Below are positions 43,641-52,881 of a DNA stretch of 64,000 nucleotides, piece after piece. Position 1 is the stretch's first letter. Each line of letters starts with the position of its first letter. Source of the stretch: Microvirga massiliensis (GTDB taxonomy: Bacteria; Pseudomonadota; Alphaproteobacteria; Rhizobiales; Beijerinckiaceae). The stretch spans positions 714,232 through 778,231 of the forward strand of contig NZ_LN811352.1 in assembly GCF_001006805.1 (NCBI RefSeq), given 5' to 3'. Under the pieces are notes generated by a model that did no database searches, was not told the DNA's origin, and saw nothing but the letters and a program-made list of their open reading frames with translations. A program made the translations under genes and the position numbers.

Positions 43641-44492
43641 ATGGATCAGGATATGATCGACCTTGTCGCTTGCGACGAGAGCCACCTCGACGGCGCGCTG
43701 CGCCTCTCGCGCGAAGCGGGTTGGCCGCACCGGCGCGAGGACTGGGCCATGGTCCTGTCGCTCAGCCAGGGGTTCATCGCGCTGCAGGGCGATACCGTTG
43801 TCGGCACCGTCATGATGACGCCGTTCGGAACCGGATTCGCGACCATCAACATGGTGATCGTGGCCGCTACCATGCGCGGACGCGGACTTGGTCGCAGACT
43901 CATGGATGCCGCGCTGCGCGCCTGCGGCAAGCGCGAATGCCGCCTCATCGCGACCGCGGACGGCTTGCCTCTCTATGAAAAGCTCGGTTTCCGAGGGACC
44001 CATGAAATCTGTCAGCACCAGGGCATTCTGCGCGCCGATGCAGCGCTGGCCTCGATCCCGACGAGCGGAATGGAATGGGCGCATGCCGGCGACTTCACGG
44101 CCATCGCCGATATCGACCGCCAGGCGCTCGGAATAGATCGCCGCCCCTTGCTCCACCTGCTGGCCGAAACCGGGCGAATGGCCCTCTTGCGTGAAGGAAA
44201 CCGCATCGTCGGTTATGGCGCGCTGCGCCAGTTCGGCCGCGGCGAAGTGATCGGACCCGTGATCGCCGACAATCCGGCACAGGCGCAAACCATTCTGTCC
44301 TTCCTGATGGACACCAGACCCGGCGCCTTCCTGCGCGTCGACACGCCTCTGCCAGGGGGACTGTCCCCCTGGCTCGCCGCGCGCGGACTCGCGGAGGTCG
44401 GCGGCGGTATCGCCATGCGCAAGGGGCCGGAGAGGCCGGCGCCGACCGGTCCCGCCCAATCCTTCGCTCTCGCCAGTCAGGCACTCGGATAA
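43641..44492 (+). CDS. Two-domain GNAT family N-acetyltransferase (second copy)
   Basis: A 283-residue protein with a GNAT domain (LRLSREAGWPHRREDWAMVL, VIVAATMRGRGLGRRLMDAA carrying the R-x-x-G-x-G acetyl-CoA loop, then LYEKLGFRGTHEI) and a C-terminal domain (RRPLLHLLAETGRMALLREG, GEVIGPVIADNPAQAQTILS). It matches the gene at 33602 along its whole length, including GWxHRxxDW and the C-terminal ALASQALG. ATG 43641 was chosen over the in-frame ATG at 43518, which reaches into the divergent promoter area. It is followed after 15 bases by the aminotransferase, so it probably acts on an amine of the same pathway. Confidence 0.85.
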   Translation: MDQDMIDLVACDESHLDGALRLSREAGWPHRREDWAMVLSLSQGFIALQGDTVVGTVMMTPFGTGFATINMVIVAATMRGRGLGRRLMDAALRACGKRECRLIATADGLPLYEKLGFRGTHEICQHQGILRADAALASIPTSGMEWAHAGDFTAIADIDRQALGIDRRPLLHLLAETGRMALLREGNRIVGYGALRQFGRGEVIGPVIADNPAQAQTILSFLMDTRPGAFLRVDTPLPGGLSPWLAARGLAEVGGGIAMRKGPERPAPTGPAQSFALASQALG

Positions 44493-44507
44493 ACTGGAGA
44501 CCCCGCC

Positions 44508-45884
44508 ATGTTGAGCAATTCTCTGATCGAGCTCGATCGCGACCACTGGATTCACCCGGTTTCATCCTATCGCGGCCACGAAAAGGCCGGGGTTCGCGTG
44601 CTGCGTTCGGCCAAGGGCGCAACCATCACGGACGCCACCGGTCGACAGTTGATCGACGGCTTCGCCGGGCTGTGGTGTGTCAACGCTGGCTATGGCCATG
44701 ACAGTATCGTCGAGGCAGCGGCGCGCCAGATGCGCAAGCTCGCCTATGCGACGGGCTATTTCGGCCTGGGGTCCGAACCAGCGATCCGGCTGGCCGCGAG
44801 GCTCGCGGAGCTCTCGCCCGGGGATCTGAACCGCGTTTACTTCACGCTCGGCGGTTCGGACGCCGTCGACAGCACCGTGCGCTTCATCCGCTATTACCAG
44901 CAGGCGCGCGGCAAGCCGCAAAAGGACCAGTTCATCTCGATCGAGCAGGGCTATCACGGCTCGTCGACCGTCGGGGCCGGCCTCACCGCCCTGCCCTCCT
45001 TCCATGCCGGCTTCGGTGTGCCCTATGACTGGCAGCATAAAATTCCGTCGCACTACACCTACCGCAACCCGGTCGGATCCCGCCCGGAATCCGTCATCGC
45101 CGCCTCGCTCGCAGCACTGCGGGCCAAGGTCGAGGCGGTCGGCGGGCCAGAGCGCGTCGCCGCCTTCTATTGCGAACCGATTCAGGGCTCGGGCGGGGTT
45201 CTTGTGCCGCCTCCCGGCTGGGTGAAAGCGATGCGTGAGCTGTGCAGCGAACTCGACATCCTCTTCGTCGCCGACGAGGTGATCACCGGCTTCGGGCGCA
45301 CCGGCCCGCTCTTCGCTTGCGAGGAGGAGGACATCGTCCCCGACCTGATGACGACCGCCAAGGGGCTGACCTCGGGCTATGTGCCGATGGGCGCCGTGCT
45401 GATGTCGCAGAAGGTCTACGACGTCATCGCGGACGGGGCCGGCGCCGCGGCGGTGGGCCATGGCTACACCTATTCCGCCCACCCGGTCAGCGCAGCGGTC
45501 GGCCTGGAGGTGCTGCATCTCTATGAAAACGGCCTGCTCGACAATGGCCGCAAGGCCGGCGCGCGCCTGATGGCGGGGCTGGAAAGCCTGAGAGACCATC
45601 CGCTCGTCGGCGAGGTGCGCGGCCGAGGCATGCTGGCCGCCATCGAGCTCGTGACCGACAAGGCGAAGAAGACCCCGTTGCCCGCCACCAGTGCGCCTGC
45701 TCAACGCATCTTCGACCGCGCTTGGGACAACGGCCTCGTCATCCGGGCTTTCGGCAACGGCGTGCTTGGCTATGCGCCGCCGCTCTGCTGCACGGAGACC
45801 GAGATTGACGCGATCATTGAACGCACCCGCGCCACGCTCGACCAGACGCTGGCCGACCCGGATGTGCGGGCGGCCGTGGCGTAG
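44508..45884 (+). CDS. Class III omega-aminotransferase (PLP-dependent)
   Basis: A 458-residue aminotransferase of the omega-amino acid/polyamine:pyruvate type. Key stretches: FAGLWCVNAGYGHDSIVEAA, TLGGSDAVDSTVRFIRYYQQ, QGYHGSSTVGAGLTAL, the PLP-ring Asp in LFVADEVITGFGRTG, and the Schiff-base Lys in TTAKGLTSGYVPMGAV. Members transfer the terminal amino group of putrescine, beta-alanine, GABA or similar to pyruvate, giving a semialdehyde. With gabD on the same locus this suggests omega-amine breakdown. GGAG precedes the ATG. Confidence 0.9.
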   Translation: MLSNSLIELDRDHWIHPVSSYRGHEKAGVRVLRSAKGATITDATGRQLIDGFAGLWCVNAGYGHDSIVEAAARQMRKLAYATGYFGLGSEPAIRLAARLAELSPGDLNRVYFTLGGSDAVDSTVRFIRYYQQARGKPQKDQFISIEQGYHGSSTVGAGLTALPSFHAGFGVPYDWQHKIPSHYTYRNPVGSRPESVIAASLAALRAKVEAVGGPERVAAFYCEPIQGSGGVLVPPPGWVKAMRELCSELDILFVADEVITGFGRTGPLFACEEEDIVPDLMTTAKGLTSGYVPMGAVLMSQKVYDVIADGAGAAAVGHGYTYSAHPVSAAVGLEVLHLYENGLLDNGRKAGARLMAGLESLRDHPLVGEVRGRGMLAAIELVTDKAKKTPLPATSAPAQRIFDRAWDNGLVIRAFGNGVLGYAPPLCCTETEIDAIIERTRATLDQTLADPDVRAAVA

Positions 45885-46113
45885 GCCCGAAGACCGTTCA
45901 TAACAGGGAGCGTGGGACATCCTTGCGCCCACTCCGAAGCCGATATTCCGCGAAAGCTATGAATTCGGAATTTTGTGCCGCCGGGTTTTCGACATTCAGC
46001 GAATCCGATGAGCTGACGGTGGGAAACTGTCTTCCGAGCCGACGCAGATCGGCCGCGAAAACAGCGGGTGGGTCCCTGACGAGCGGCCTGGCGGCCCGGC
46101 AACGATGCGGCCA

Positions 46114-46141
46114 CCCCTTGTGGATGCCGCCCCTTGTGGAT
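46114..46141 (+). repeat. Short direct repeat before the second HAD gene
   Basis: CCCCTTGTGGAT occurs at 46114-46125 and 46130-46141, a 16-base step, 33 bases upstream of the HAD start codon. It is probably a small duplication or a paired binding site. The rest of 45885-46173 shows nothing recognisable. Confidence 0.5.
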
Positions 46142-46173
46142 CAGGATATCGGCGCGCGACAGGCGGAGGAACG

Positions 46174-46890
46174 ATGGCGAAGAGCTTTGGCGATTTCCGC
46201 TACATGACGTTCGATGTCGTGGGCACGCTGATCGATTTCGAAGGCGGACTCGTCGACAGCCTGGGAGCCATTGCCCGTGAGACTGGCGCGACGTTCGACG
46301 GCGAGAAGGCCCTGAATCTCTATCGCGCCGCCCGCTATATGCCGGATGTCCAGCGCTTTCCCGACGACCTCGTCCGTGTCTACGGGGTGATCGCGCCGAA
46401 GCTCGGCCTGCCCGCCGACGAGAACCACGCCCGGCGCCTGCGAGACGCCGTGAAGGACTGGCGGCCCTTCCCCGACAGCGCCGCCGCCCTCGCCCGGCTC
46501 ACCAAGCGCTACAAGCTCATCGCCATGACCAATGCCCAGCGCTGGGCCTTCGATCATTTCGCCCGCGCCCTTGGCAACCCGTTCTACGCCGGCTTCACCG
46601 TGGACGACACCGGCACGGAAAAACCTGACCCGGCGTTCTTCGAGCAGGTCTTTGCCTTCGTCGAGAAGGATGGCGGCTCGCGTGACGAGATCCTGCACGT
46701 CGCACAGAGCCAGTACCACGACATCGGAATTTCCCGGAAGCTCGGCCTGACCAATTGCTGGATCCAGCGGCGTCACGCCCAGCTAGGCTATGGCGGTACG
46801 ATCGAACCGGAACGTTTCACCGAGCCCGACTTCCATTTCACCTCGATGGCTGGGCTCGCCGATGCCGTCGAGACCAGCCTGGCCACCTGA
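46174..46890 (+). CDS. Type II haloacid dehalogenase-like hydrolase (second copy)
   Basis: A 238-residue HAD-superfamily protein: motif I YMTFDVVGTLIDFEGGLVDS, motif II LIAMTNAQRWAFDHFAR, Lys in DDTGTEKPDPAFFEQVF, motif III LHVAQSQYHDIGISRKLGLT, then CWIQRRHAQLGYGG. It is only distantly similar to the copy at 42651 (both in the L-2-haloacid dehalogenase-like class), so they likely differ in substrate. GGAGGA lies 6 bases before ATG 46174. It is followed by the peptide-binding protein of the transporter operon, with which it may be cotranscribed. Confidence 0.83.
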   Translation: MAKSFGDFRYMTFDVVGTLIDFEGGLVDSLGAIARETGATFDGEKALNLYRAARYMPDVQRFPDDLVRVYGVIAPKLGLPADENHARRLRDAVKDWRPFPDSAAALARLTKRYKLIAMTNAQRWAFDHFARALGNPFYAGFTVDDTGTEKPDPAFFEQVFAFVEKDGGSRDEILHVAQSQYHDIGISRKLGLTNCWIQRRHAQLGYGGTIEPERFTEPDFHFTSMAGLADAVETSLAT

Positions 46891-46948
46891 CGATGCCGGG
46901 ACAGAAGAAGAGCCGACGCGGCACGTCGGGGCGAACCAGAGGAAGGGA

Positions 46949-48568
46949 ATGAACATGACCAAGAAGATCACGACGAGCTGGACGAGCGCCGACGACGCCT
47001 TCGTCGAGAACGCAATCCGCCGCGGCGCCAGTCGCCGCGACCTCCTGCAGATGCTGGTGGCCGGCGGCCTCGCCGCCTCAGCCGGCAGCCTCGTCCTCAC
47101 CCGGGCGACCTCGGCGCTCGCCGCCACGCCGGTCAAGGGCGGCAACCTGAAGGCGGCTGGCTGGTCCTCTTCGACCGCCGACACGCTCGACCCGGCCAAG
47201 GCCTCGCTGTCCACGGACTATGTCCGCTGCTGCGCCTTTTACAACCGTCTCACTTTCCTGGACCAGAACGGCATCCCGCAGATGGAACTCGCCGAGAAGA
47301 TCGAGACGAAGGACGCCAAGGTCTGGACGATCACGCTGAAGAAGGGCGTCACCTTCCACGACGGCAAGCCGTTGACCTCGGCCGACGTCGTCTATTCGCT
47401 GAAGCGGCATCTCGACCCGGCGGTCGGATCGAAGGCGAATTCGATCGCCAAGCAGATGACCGATTTCAAGGCCGTCGACCCGCTGACGGTCGAGGTCACG
47501 CTCGAGGCGCCGAACGGCGATCTGCCCACCATCCTGTCGACGCATCACTTCATGATCATTGCCGACGGAACCATCAACTTCGCCAAAGCGAACGGCACCG
47601 GAGCTTTCGTCTGCGAATCCTTCGAGCCCGGCGTGCGCTCGATCGCTGTCAGGAACAAGAACTACTTCAAGCCCGGTGGCGCCAACCTCGACTCCTTCGA
47701 GTTCTTCGCGATCACGGACGATCCCGCACGCGTCAATGCGCTGCTCTCCGGAGACATCCAGCTCGCAGCCTCGATAAATCCGCGCTCGATGCGCCTCGTC
47801 GAGAGCCAGCCGGGCGTTGTGCTGTCGAAGACCACCTCCGGCAACTACACGGACCTCAACATGCGCTTGGACATGGCTCCGGGTGACAAAATGGATTTCG
47901 TGACGGCCATGAAGTATCTGCTCAACCGCGAGCAGATCCAGAAGTCGGCCTTGCGTGGCCTCGCCGAGATCGCCAACGACCAGCCCGTTCCGCCCATGAA
48001 CGTCTACCACAACAAGGAGCTCAAGCCGAAGGCATTCGACCCGGAGAAGGCGAAGTTCCACTTCCAGAAGGCTGGGGTTCTCGGCCAGTCGATTCCGATC
48101 GTTGCCTCCGACGCCGCCTCCTCCTCCGTCGACATGGCGGTGCTCGTCCAGCAGGCCGGCAACGCGATCGGCATGAAGTTCGACATCCAGCGCGTCCCGT
48201 CCGACGGCTACTGGTCGAATTACTGGCTGAAGGCTCCCGTCCACTTCGGCAACATCAACCCGCGGCCGACACCGGACATCCTGTTCTCACTGCTCTACGC
48301 CTCCAACGCGCCGTGGAACGAGAGCCGGTACAAGTCGGAGAAGTTCGACAAGATGCTGATCGAGGCGCGTGGCTCGCTGGACGAAGCCAAACGCAAGCAG
48401 ATCTACGGCGAGATGCAGGTGATGGTCGCCGAGGAAGCGGGCACCGCGATTCCGGTCTACATCTCCAATGTCGACGCGCTCTCGAACAAGCTCAAGGGCC
48501 TTCAGCCGAATCCGCTCGGCGGCATGATGGGCTACGCCTTCGCCGAATACGTCTGGCTCGAGGCCTGA
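46949..48568 (+). CDS. Peptide/dipeptide-type ABC transporter substrate-binding protein
   Basis: A 539-residue SBP_bac_5 (DppA/OppA-like) protein exported by a twin-arginine-like leader (RRGASRRDLLQMLVAGGLAA, ending ATSALAATP). The mature protein has TADTLDPAKASLSTDYVRCC, WTITLKKGVTFHDGKPLTSA with the family signature, and VNALLSGDIQLAASINPRSM. ATG 46949 has AGAGGAAGGGA before it; ATG 46955 is the alternative. It heads a complete importer (permeases and fused ATPase follow). Ligands in this family range from peptides to opines and betaine-like compounds. A decayed homologue lies at 29732-30170. Confidence 0.9.
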   Translation: MNMTKKITTSWTSADDAFVENAIRRGASRRDLLQMLVAGGLAASAGSLVLTRATSALAATPVKGGNLKAAGWSSSTADTLDPAKASLSTDYVRCCAFYNRLTFLDQNGIPQMELAEKIETKDAKVWTITLKKGVTFHDGKPLTSADVVYSLKRHLDPAVGSKANSIAKQMTDFKAVDPLTVEVTLEAPNGDLPTILSTHHFMIIADGTINFAKANGTGAFVCESFEPGVRSIAVRNKNYFKPGGANLDSFEFFAITDDPARVNALLSGDIQLAASINPRSMRLVESQPGVVLSKTTSGNYTDLNMRLDMAPGDKMDFVTAMKYLLNREQIQKSALRGLAEIANDQPVPPMNVYHNKELKPKAFDPEKAKFHFQKAGVLGQSIPIVASDAASSSVDMAVLVQQAGNAIGMKFDIQRVPSDGYWSNYWLKAPVHFGNINPRPTPDILFSLLYASNAPWNESRYKSEKFDKMLIEARGSLDEAKRKQIYGEMQVMVAEEAGTAIPVYISNVDALSNKLKGLQPNPLGGMMGYAFAEYVWLEA

Positions 48569-48584
48569 GTTCCGTTTCTTCTGC

Positions 48585-48608
48585 GGGCCGGATGCGTGCA
48601 CCCGGCCC
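48585..48608 (+). terminator. Hairpin after the binding-protein gene
   Basis: GGGCCGG (48585-48591) and CCGGCCC (48602-48608) form a 7-bp GC stem with a 10-base loop and no T-run, between the binding-protein and permease genes. Such hairpins commonly stabilise the upstream message, giving more binding protein than permease. Confidence 0.55.
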
Positions 48609-48656
48609 CTTCCTCGTGCCATACTCCGACCGGAGGTGTCAGCTGCGGGATCGCCG

Positions 48657-49607
48657 ATGAAGCATAGCCTATGGTCTCTCCTCGGCGGGCGCCTGTTCGT
48701 TGCCCTGCTGACACTCCTTATCGTTTCATTCGTCGTATTCTGCGCGACACAAATTCTGCCTGGCGACGTCGCCGAGGTTCTCCTGGGCCAGGCTGCGACG
48801 CCGGAAGCCGTCGCAGGACTTCGCGAGGCGATGCACCTCGATGACCCGGCGATCCTGCGCTTCTTCCGCTGGCTCGGCGGGTTGCTGACGGGCGATCTCG
48901 GCACGTCCTACGCCAACAACCGCCCCATCGCGCAGTTAATTGCCGGCCGCCTTGCCAATTCGCTGGAGCTCGCGGCGGCGACAGCGCTCTTCTCCGTCCC
49001 GATCGCGCTCGCGCTTGGGATCACTTCCGCCATGCTGCGGGGCACGCTCTATGACCGCACCGTCACGATGGCGACGATCATGGTGATCTCGGTTCCGGAA
49101 TTCATGGTCGCGACCGCCGGCGTGCTCGTCTTCGCAGTCTGGCTGAAGTGGCTGCCCGCGCTTTCCATCGCGCGCGATGTCCATTCCTTCGGCGAGATGT
49201 TGCGCATCTACGCCATGCCAGTATTCACCTTGAGCTTCGTCATCTCGGCGCAGATGATCCGAATGTCGCGCGCCGCCGTCGTCGAGGCGCTCAATACGCC
49301 CTATGTGGAAATGGCGCGGCTGAAGGGCGCCTCACGCACGCGGGTCGTGCTGCGTCACGCGCTGCCCAATGCGCTCGGCCCCATCGCGAACGCGGTCGCG
49401 TTGTCGCTCTCCTATCTGCTGGGTGGGGTCATCATCGTCGAGACGATCTTCAACTATCCGGGTATTGCCAAGCTGATGGTCGATGCCGTGTCGACGCGAG
49501 ACCTGCCTCTCATCCAGAGCTGCGCGATGATCTTCTGCTTTGTCTACCTGATGCTGATCACGACAGCGGACATCATCGCCATTTTGTCGAATCCAAAGCT
49601 CCGCTGA
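48657..49607 (+). CDS. Dpp-type ABC transporter permease (DppB-like)
   Basis: A 316-residue permease with about six helices: RLFVALLTLLIVSFVVFCAT as the first, the DppB-type QILPGDVAEVLLGQAATPEA loop, FRWLGGLLTGDLGTSYANNR, and the EAA loop EMARLKGASRTRVVLRHALP. It forms the channel with the next permease. ATG 48657 is the start (GTG/ATG choices upstream extend it by seven codons). It is two bases from the downstream permease start. Confidence 0.88.
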   Translation: MKHSLWSLLGGRLFVALLTLLIVSFVVFCATQILPGDVAEVLLGQAATPEAVAGLREAMHLDDPAILRFFRWLGGLLTGDLGTSYANNRPIAQLIAGRLANSLELAAATALFSVPIALALGITSAMLRGTLYDRTVTMATIMVISVPEFMVATAGVLVFAVWLKWLPALSIARDVHSFGEMLRIYAMPVFTLSFVISAQMIRMSRAAVVEALNTPYVEMARLKGASRTRVVLRHALPNALGPIANAVALSLSYLLGGVIIVETIFNYPGIAKLMVDAVSTRDLPLIQSCAMIFCFVYLMLITTADIIAILSNPKLR

Positions 49608-49609
49608 CC

Positions 49610-50461
49610 ATGGCCACCAACGCAACCACCCTTATTAGGCCGCGACTTCCGGGTTACCGGTTCAACCTCACCGGCTGGATCAGCCTCGTCATCGTTCTGG
49701 CCTGGGCGACGATCGCGATCCTCGCGCCCTATGTGACGCCGCACGGCGTCGGCGATATGGTCGATATCGACTATTTCGGCCCGATGAGCGCCCAGTTCCC
49801 GCTCGGGACCGACTATCTTGGACGCGACATGCTCTCGCGCATCCTGTTCGGCGCACGCTACACGGTCGGCATCTCGCTCGCGGCGACGCTGATCGCCTGC
49901 ACGACCGGAGTCACGCTCGGCATGGCTGCGGCGGTCAGCGGTGGGTGGTTCGATACAACGCTGAGCCGTTTTCTCGACGCGTTAAACTCGATCCCCAGCA
50001 AGCTCTTCGGTCTTGTGGTGGTCGCAGGCGTCGGCTCCTCGATCCCCGTGCTGATCCTGACGCTCGCGGTGATCTACACGCCTGGCTCCTACCGCTTTGC
50101 CCGTGCGCTGGCGGTCAATGTCAACACGATGGACTTCGTGACCGTCGCTCGTATCCGGGGCGAAAAGTTGCGCTATCTGATCGGAGCGGAAATTCTGCCC
50201 AACATCATCGGCCCTGTCTTCGCCGATGTGGGTATCCGTTTCGTCTTCATTGTGCTGCTGCTCTCGGGACTGTCCTTCCTGGGCCTGGGCGTGCAGCCGC
50301 CCGATGCCGATTGGGGCGCTCTGGTGCGCGAGAACATCGGCGGCCTGCCGTTCGGCGCACCTGCGGTGATGGCTCCCTCCTTCGCCATCGCCAGCCTGAC
50401 GATCGCGGTGAACCTGCTGATCGACAATCTGCCGCAAAAGATCCGCGACCGGAGCGCATGA
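49610..50461 (+). CDS. Dpp-type ABC transporter permease (DppC-like)
   Basis: A 283-residue permease: GWISLVIVLAWATIAILAPY in the first helix, FPLGTDYLGRDMLSRILFGA (the DppC signature), GLVVVAGVGSSIPVLILTLA, the EAA-like RIRGEKLRYLIGAEILPNII, and LGLGVQPPDADWGALV near the end. It starts 2 bases after the first permease (ATG 49610) and overlaps the ATPase gene at ATGATGA, so the genes are translationally coupled. Confidence 0.88.
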   Translation: MATNATTLIRPRLPGYRFNLTGWISLVIVLAWATIAILAPYVTPHGVGDMVDIDYFGPMSAQFPLGTDYLGRDMLSRILFGARYTVGISLAATLIACTTGVTLGMAAAVSGGWFDTTLSRFLDALNSIPSKLFGLVVVAGVGSSIPVLILTLAVIYTPGSYRFARALAVNVNTMDFVTVARIRGEKLRYLIGAEILPNIIGPVFADVGIRFVFIVLLLSGLSFLGLGVQPPDADWGALVRENIGGLPFGAPAVMAPSFAIASLTIAVNLLIDNLPQKIRDRSA

Positions 50462-52128
50462 TGACCTCGCTCGTCGAAGTTCGCGACCTCAAGGTCGAGG
50501 CGACCACCGATTCCGGCCGGCGGGTCGAGATCATCAAGGGCGTCAGCTTCGAGATCGCCGAAGGCGAGATCGTAGCACTCATCGGAGAGAGCGGCTCGGG
50601 CAAGACCACGATCGCACTCACGCTGCTCGGCTATACGCGCGCTGGCTGCCGCATCATCGGTGGCAGCGTGCACATCGACGGCCACAACATGGCGAGCCTG
50701 CCCGAGACCGAGCGGGTAAAGATCCGCGGCAGTGCAGTCGCCTATGTGCCGCAGAGTGCGGCCGCGGCCTTCAATCCGGCCCAGCGGATTATGGACCAGG
50801 TGATCGAGATCACCCGCATCCACGAGTTGATGCCGCGCGCTCAGGCCGAAGCCAAGGCAGTGGAGCTGTTTCGCGCGCTGTCCCTGCCCTCGCCTGAGAC
50901 GATCGGCGCACGCTATCCGCACCAGGTCTCCGGTGGTCAGTTGCAGCGCCTCTCTGCGGCGATGGCACTGATCGGCGATCCGAAATTAGTAATCTTCGAC
51001 GAGCCAACCACGGCTCTCGACGTCACTACACAGATCGAGGTCCTGCGCGCCTTCAAGGCCGTCATGCGCCAGAGCCGGATGGCAGGCGTCTATGTCTCGC
51101 ACGATCTTGCGGTTGTCGCCCAGATCGCCGACCGCATTGTCGTTCTCAAGGGCGGTGAAATCCAGGAGATCGGTAGCACGACGCAGATCCTGTCCGCGCC
51201 GAAGCACCCCTACACGCGGGAATTGCTCGCAGCTTTTTCCCCGCCCGACCGGCTCGCGGCGCAGGCAGCGACAGCGGAGGACGCCACTTCACGACCCGTT
51301 CTGGAACTCAAAGCCGTCAGTGCCGGCTACGGCAAACCGCGTGCGGACGGAACACCGCTATTGCTGGCGGTCGACAAGGTCAGCTTCAGGCTCGAACGTG
51401 GACGCAATCTCGGCATTATCGGTGAATCTGGCTGTGGCAAATCCACGCTCGCGCGCACCATCGCCGGCATCATCCCGCCCTCGTCCGGCGCCATTTATTT
51501 CGACGGCAGGCAGATGGCACCGCTGGCGCGCGACCGCAGCCCCGACGAACTCCGCAGACTCCAGATCGCTTTCCAGTCGGCCGACACCGCGCTCAACCCG
51601 GCGAAATCGATCGAGGAAATCCTCGGCCGCCCACTCGAATTCTATCATGGTCTGCGTGGCTCCGCCCGCGACGCCCGCATCGACCGCCTCCTCGACCTGG
51701 TGCATCTGCCGCGCGCCCTGAAGCATCGGCTTCCCGGAGAGCTGTCCGGCGGGCAGAAGCAGCGCGTGAATCTGGCCCGCGCGCTCGCCGCCGAGCCCGA
51801 GCTCGTCCTGTGCGACGAGATCACCTCGGCGCTCGACACTGTGGTCGCGGCGGCGATCATCGAGCTGCTCAAGGACCTGCAGCGGGAGCTCGGTCTGTCC
51901 TACGTCTTCATCAGCCACGACCTGACGACGGTGCAATCCATCTGTGACGAGGTCGCGGTCATGTATCGTGGCAGCAAGGTTGAACAGCTGCCCGCCGCCG
52001 AGGTGGGCAGCGCCGCCGGCCATCCCTATTCGCGGCTGCTGATGTCGTCGGTGCCGAAGCTCGATCCAACCTGGCTCGACCGACTCGAGCGCGATCCGGA
52101 GCTCGTCGCCACCTTCACGAAGCGTTGA
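50461..52128 (+). CDS. Fused dual-ATPase of the Dpp-type ABC transporter (DppD-DppF)
   Basis: A 555-residue protein with two complete nucleotide-binding domains. First: Walker A GESGSGKT at 42-49, signature VSGGQLQRLSAAMAL, Walker B LVIFDEPTTALD, switch His in YVSHDLAVV. Second: Walker A GESGCGKST, signature LSGGQKQRVNLARAL, Walker B LVLCDEITSALD, switch His in FISHDLTTV. Each is followed by the HPYTRELL/HPYSRLLM oligopeptide-transporter end motif. In many systems these are separate DppD and DppF. ATG 50461 overlaps the permease stop; ATG 50458 is possible. The last gene of the importer operon. Confidence 0.9.
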   Translation: MTSLVEVRDLKVEATTDSGRRVEIIKGVSFEIAEGEIVALIGESGSGKTTIALTLLGYTRAGCRIIGGSVHIDGHNMASLPETERVKIRGSAVAYVPQSAAAAFNPAQRIMDQVIEITRIHELMPRAQAEAKAVELFRALSLPSPETIGARYPHQVSGGQLQRLSAAMALIGDPKLVIFDEPTTALDVTTQIEVLRAFKAVMRQSRMAGVYVSHDLAVVAQIADRIVVLKGGEIQEIGSTTQILSAPKHPYTRELLAAFSPPDRLAAQAATAEDATSRPVLELKAVSAGYGKPRADGTPLLLAVDKVSFRLERGRNLGIIGESGCGKSTLARTIAGIIPPSSGAIYFDGRQMAPLARDRSPDELRRLQIAFQSADTALNPAKSIEEILGRPLEFYHGLRGSARDARIDRLLDLVHLPRALKHRLPGELSGGQKQRVNLARALAAEPELVLCDEITSALDTVVAAAIIELLKDLQRELGLSYVFISHDLTTVQSICDEVAVMYRGSKVEQLPAAEVGSAAGHPYSRLLMSSVPKLDPTWLDRLERDPELVATFTKR

Positions 52129-52137
52129 TGGTTTGCC

Positions 52138-52620
52138 TCAGGAGGCGGTCGGGAACAGGCTCGTCAGCGGCATGTGCGGCTTCACGATCGGCGACTTCAG
52201 CACGACGAAGCTGAAGTACTTGTCGATGCCGATGTCGAGGTCGATCAACCGCTCCATCAGCGTCTGGTATTCGATGATGCCGCTGGTGACAAACTTCACG
52301 AGATAATCGTAGCCGCCAGAGACCAGATGGCATTCGACGACCTGGTCGAGCCTCTCGATGGCGGCAAGGAAGCGGGCGAAATCGACCTGCCGGTGATTCT
52401 TCAACGTGACTTCGGTGAAGACCGTCAGGGTCTGGCCGAGCTTGCCTATGTTGATGCGGGCGGAATAGCCCGTAATGTAGCCTTCCTGCTGCAGCTTCTT
52501 GACGCGCATCAGACACGGGCTGGGCGAGAGGTTCACCAACTCCGCCAGCTCGACATTGGTGATCCGGCCGTTCTTCTGCAGCTCGTAGAGGATCTTGATG
52601 TCGATCTGATCGAGCTTCAT
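52138..52620 (-). CDS. Lrp/AsnC family transcriptional regulator
   Basis: A 160-residue regulator: N-terminal winged helix-turn-helix (DQIDIKILYELQKNGRITNV, LAELVNLSPSPCLMRVKKLQ) and a C-terminal RAM effector domain (VTLKNHRQVDFARFLAAIER, VVECHLVSGGYDYLVKFVTS). These sense amino acids and often control amino-acid catabolism. It converges on the transporter operon (10 bases apart) and is divergent from a DadA-like oxidase, its probable target. AGCC-rich DNA precedes the ATG without a strong ribosome site. Confidence 0.9.
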   Translation of the reverse strand: MKLDQIDIKILYELQKNGRITNVELAELVNLSPSPCLMRVKKLQQEGYITGYSARINIGKLGQTLTVFTEVTLKNHRQVDFARFLAAIERLDQVVECHLVSGGYDYLVKFVTSGIIEYQTLMERLIDLDIGIDKYFSFVVLKSPIVKPHMPLTSLFPTAS

Positions 52621-52881
52621 GCAGGCTCTGCCTAGGTCGATGTCCTTTTGCCTCTGGACCTACGTGGGCTTGGCTTCGGCCCGCAACCATGCCGCAAACC
52701 GACGCGGCCGGCAATCCGGCAGCAGATACTGCCGCGAACAAAAGGCAGCAACCAAGAGACGTTGCACGAAGACCATCGCGAAATCGGGCCGCCGAAGCAA
52801 AAGGAAATGCCGTCCCAATCCAATCTGCGGTGCCTGCGCCTATTCTCCGGAGGATAGTCTCGCTTCCGCAAGGAGACCGTG

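Noticed and set aside
44562..45932. Long reverse-strand open frame opposite the aminotransferase
   Set aside because: Antisense shadow; the plus strand has the full PLP enzyme motif set.
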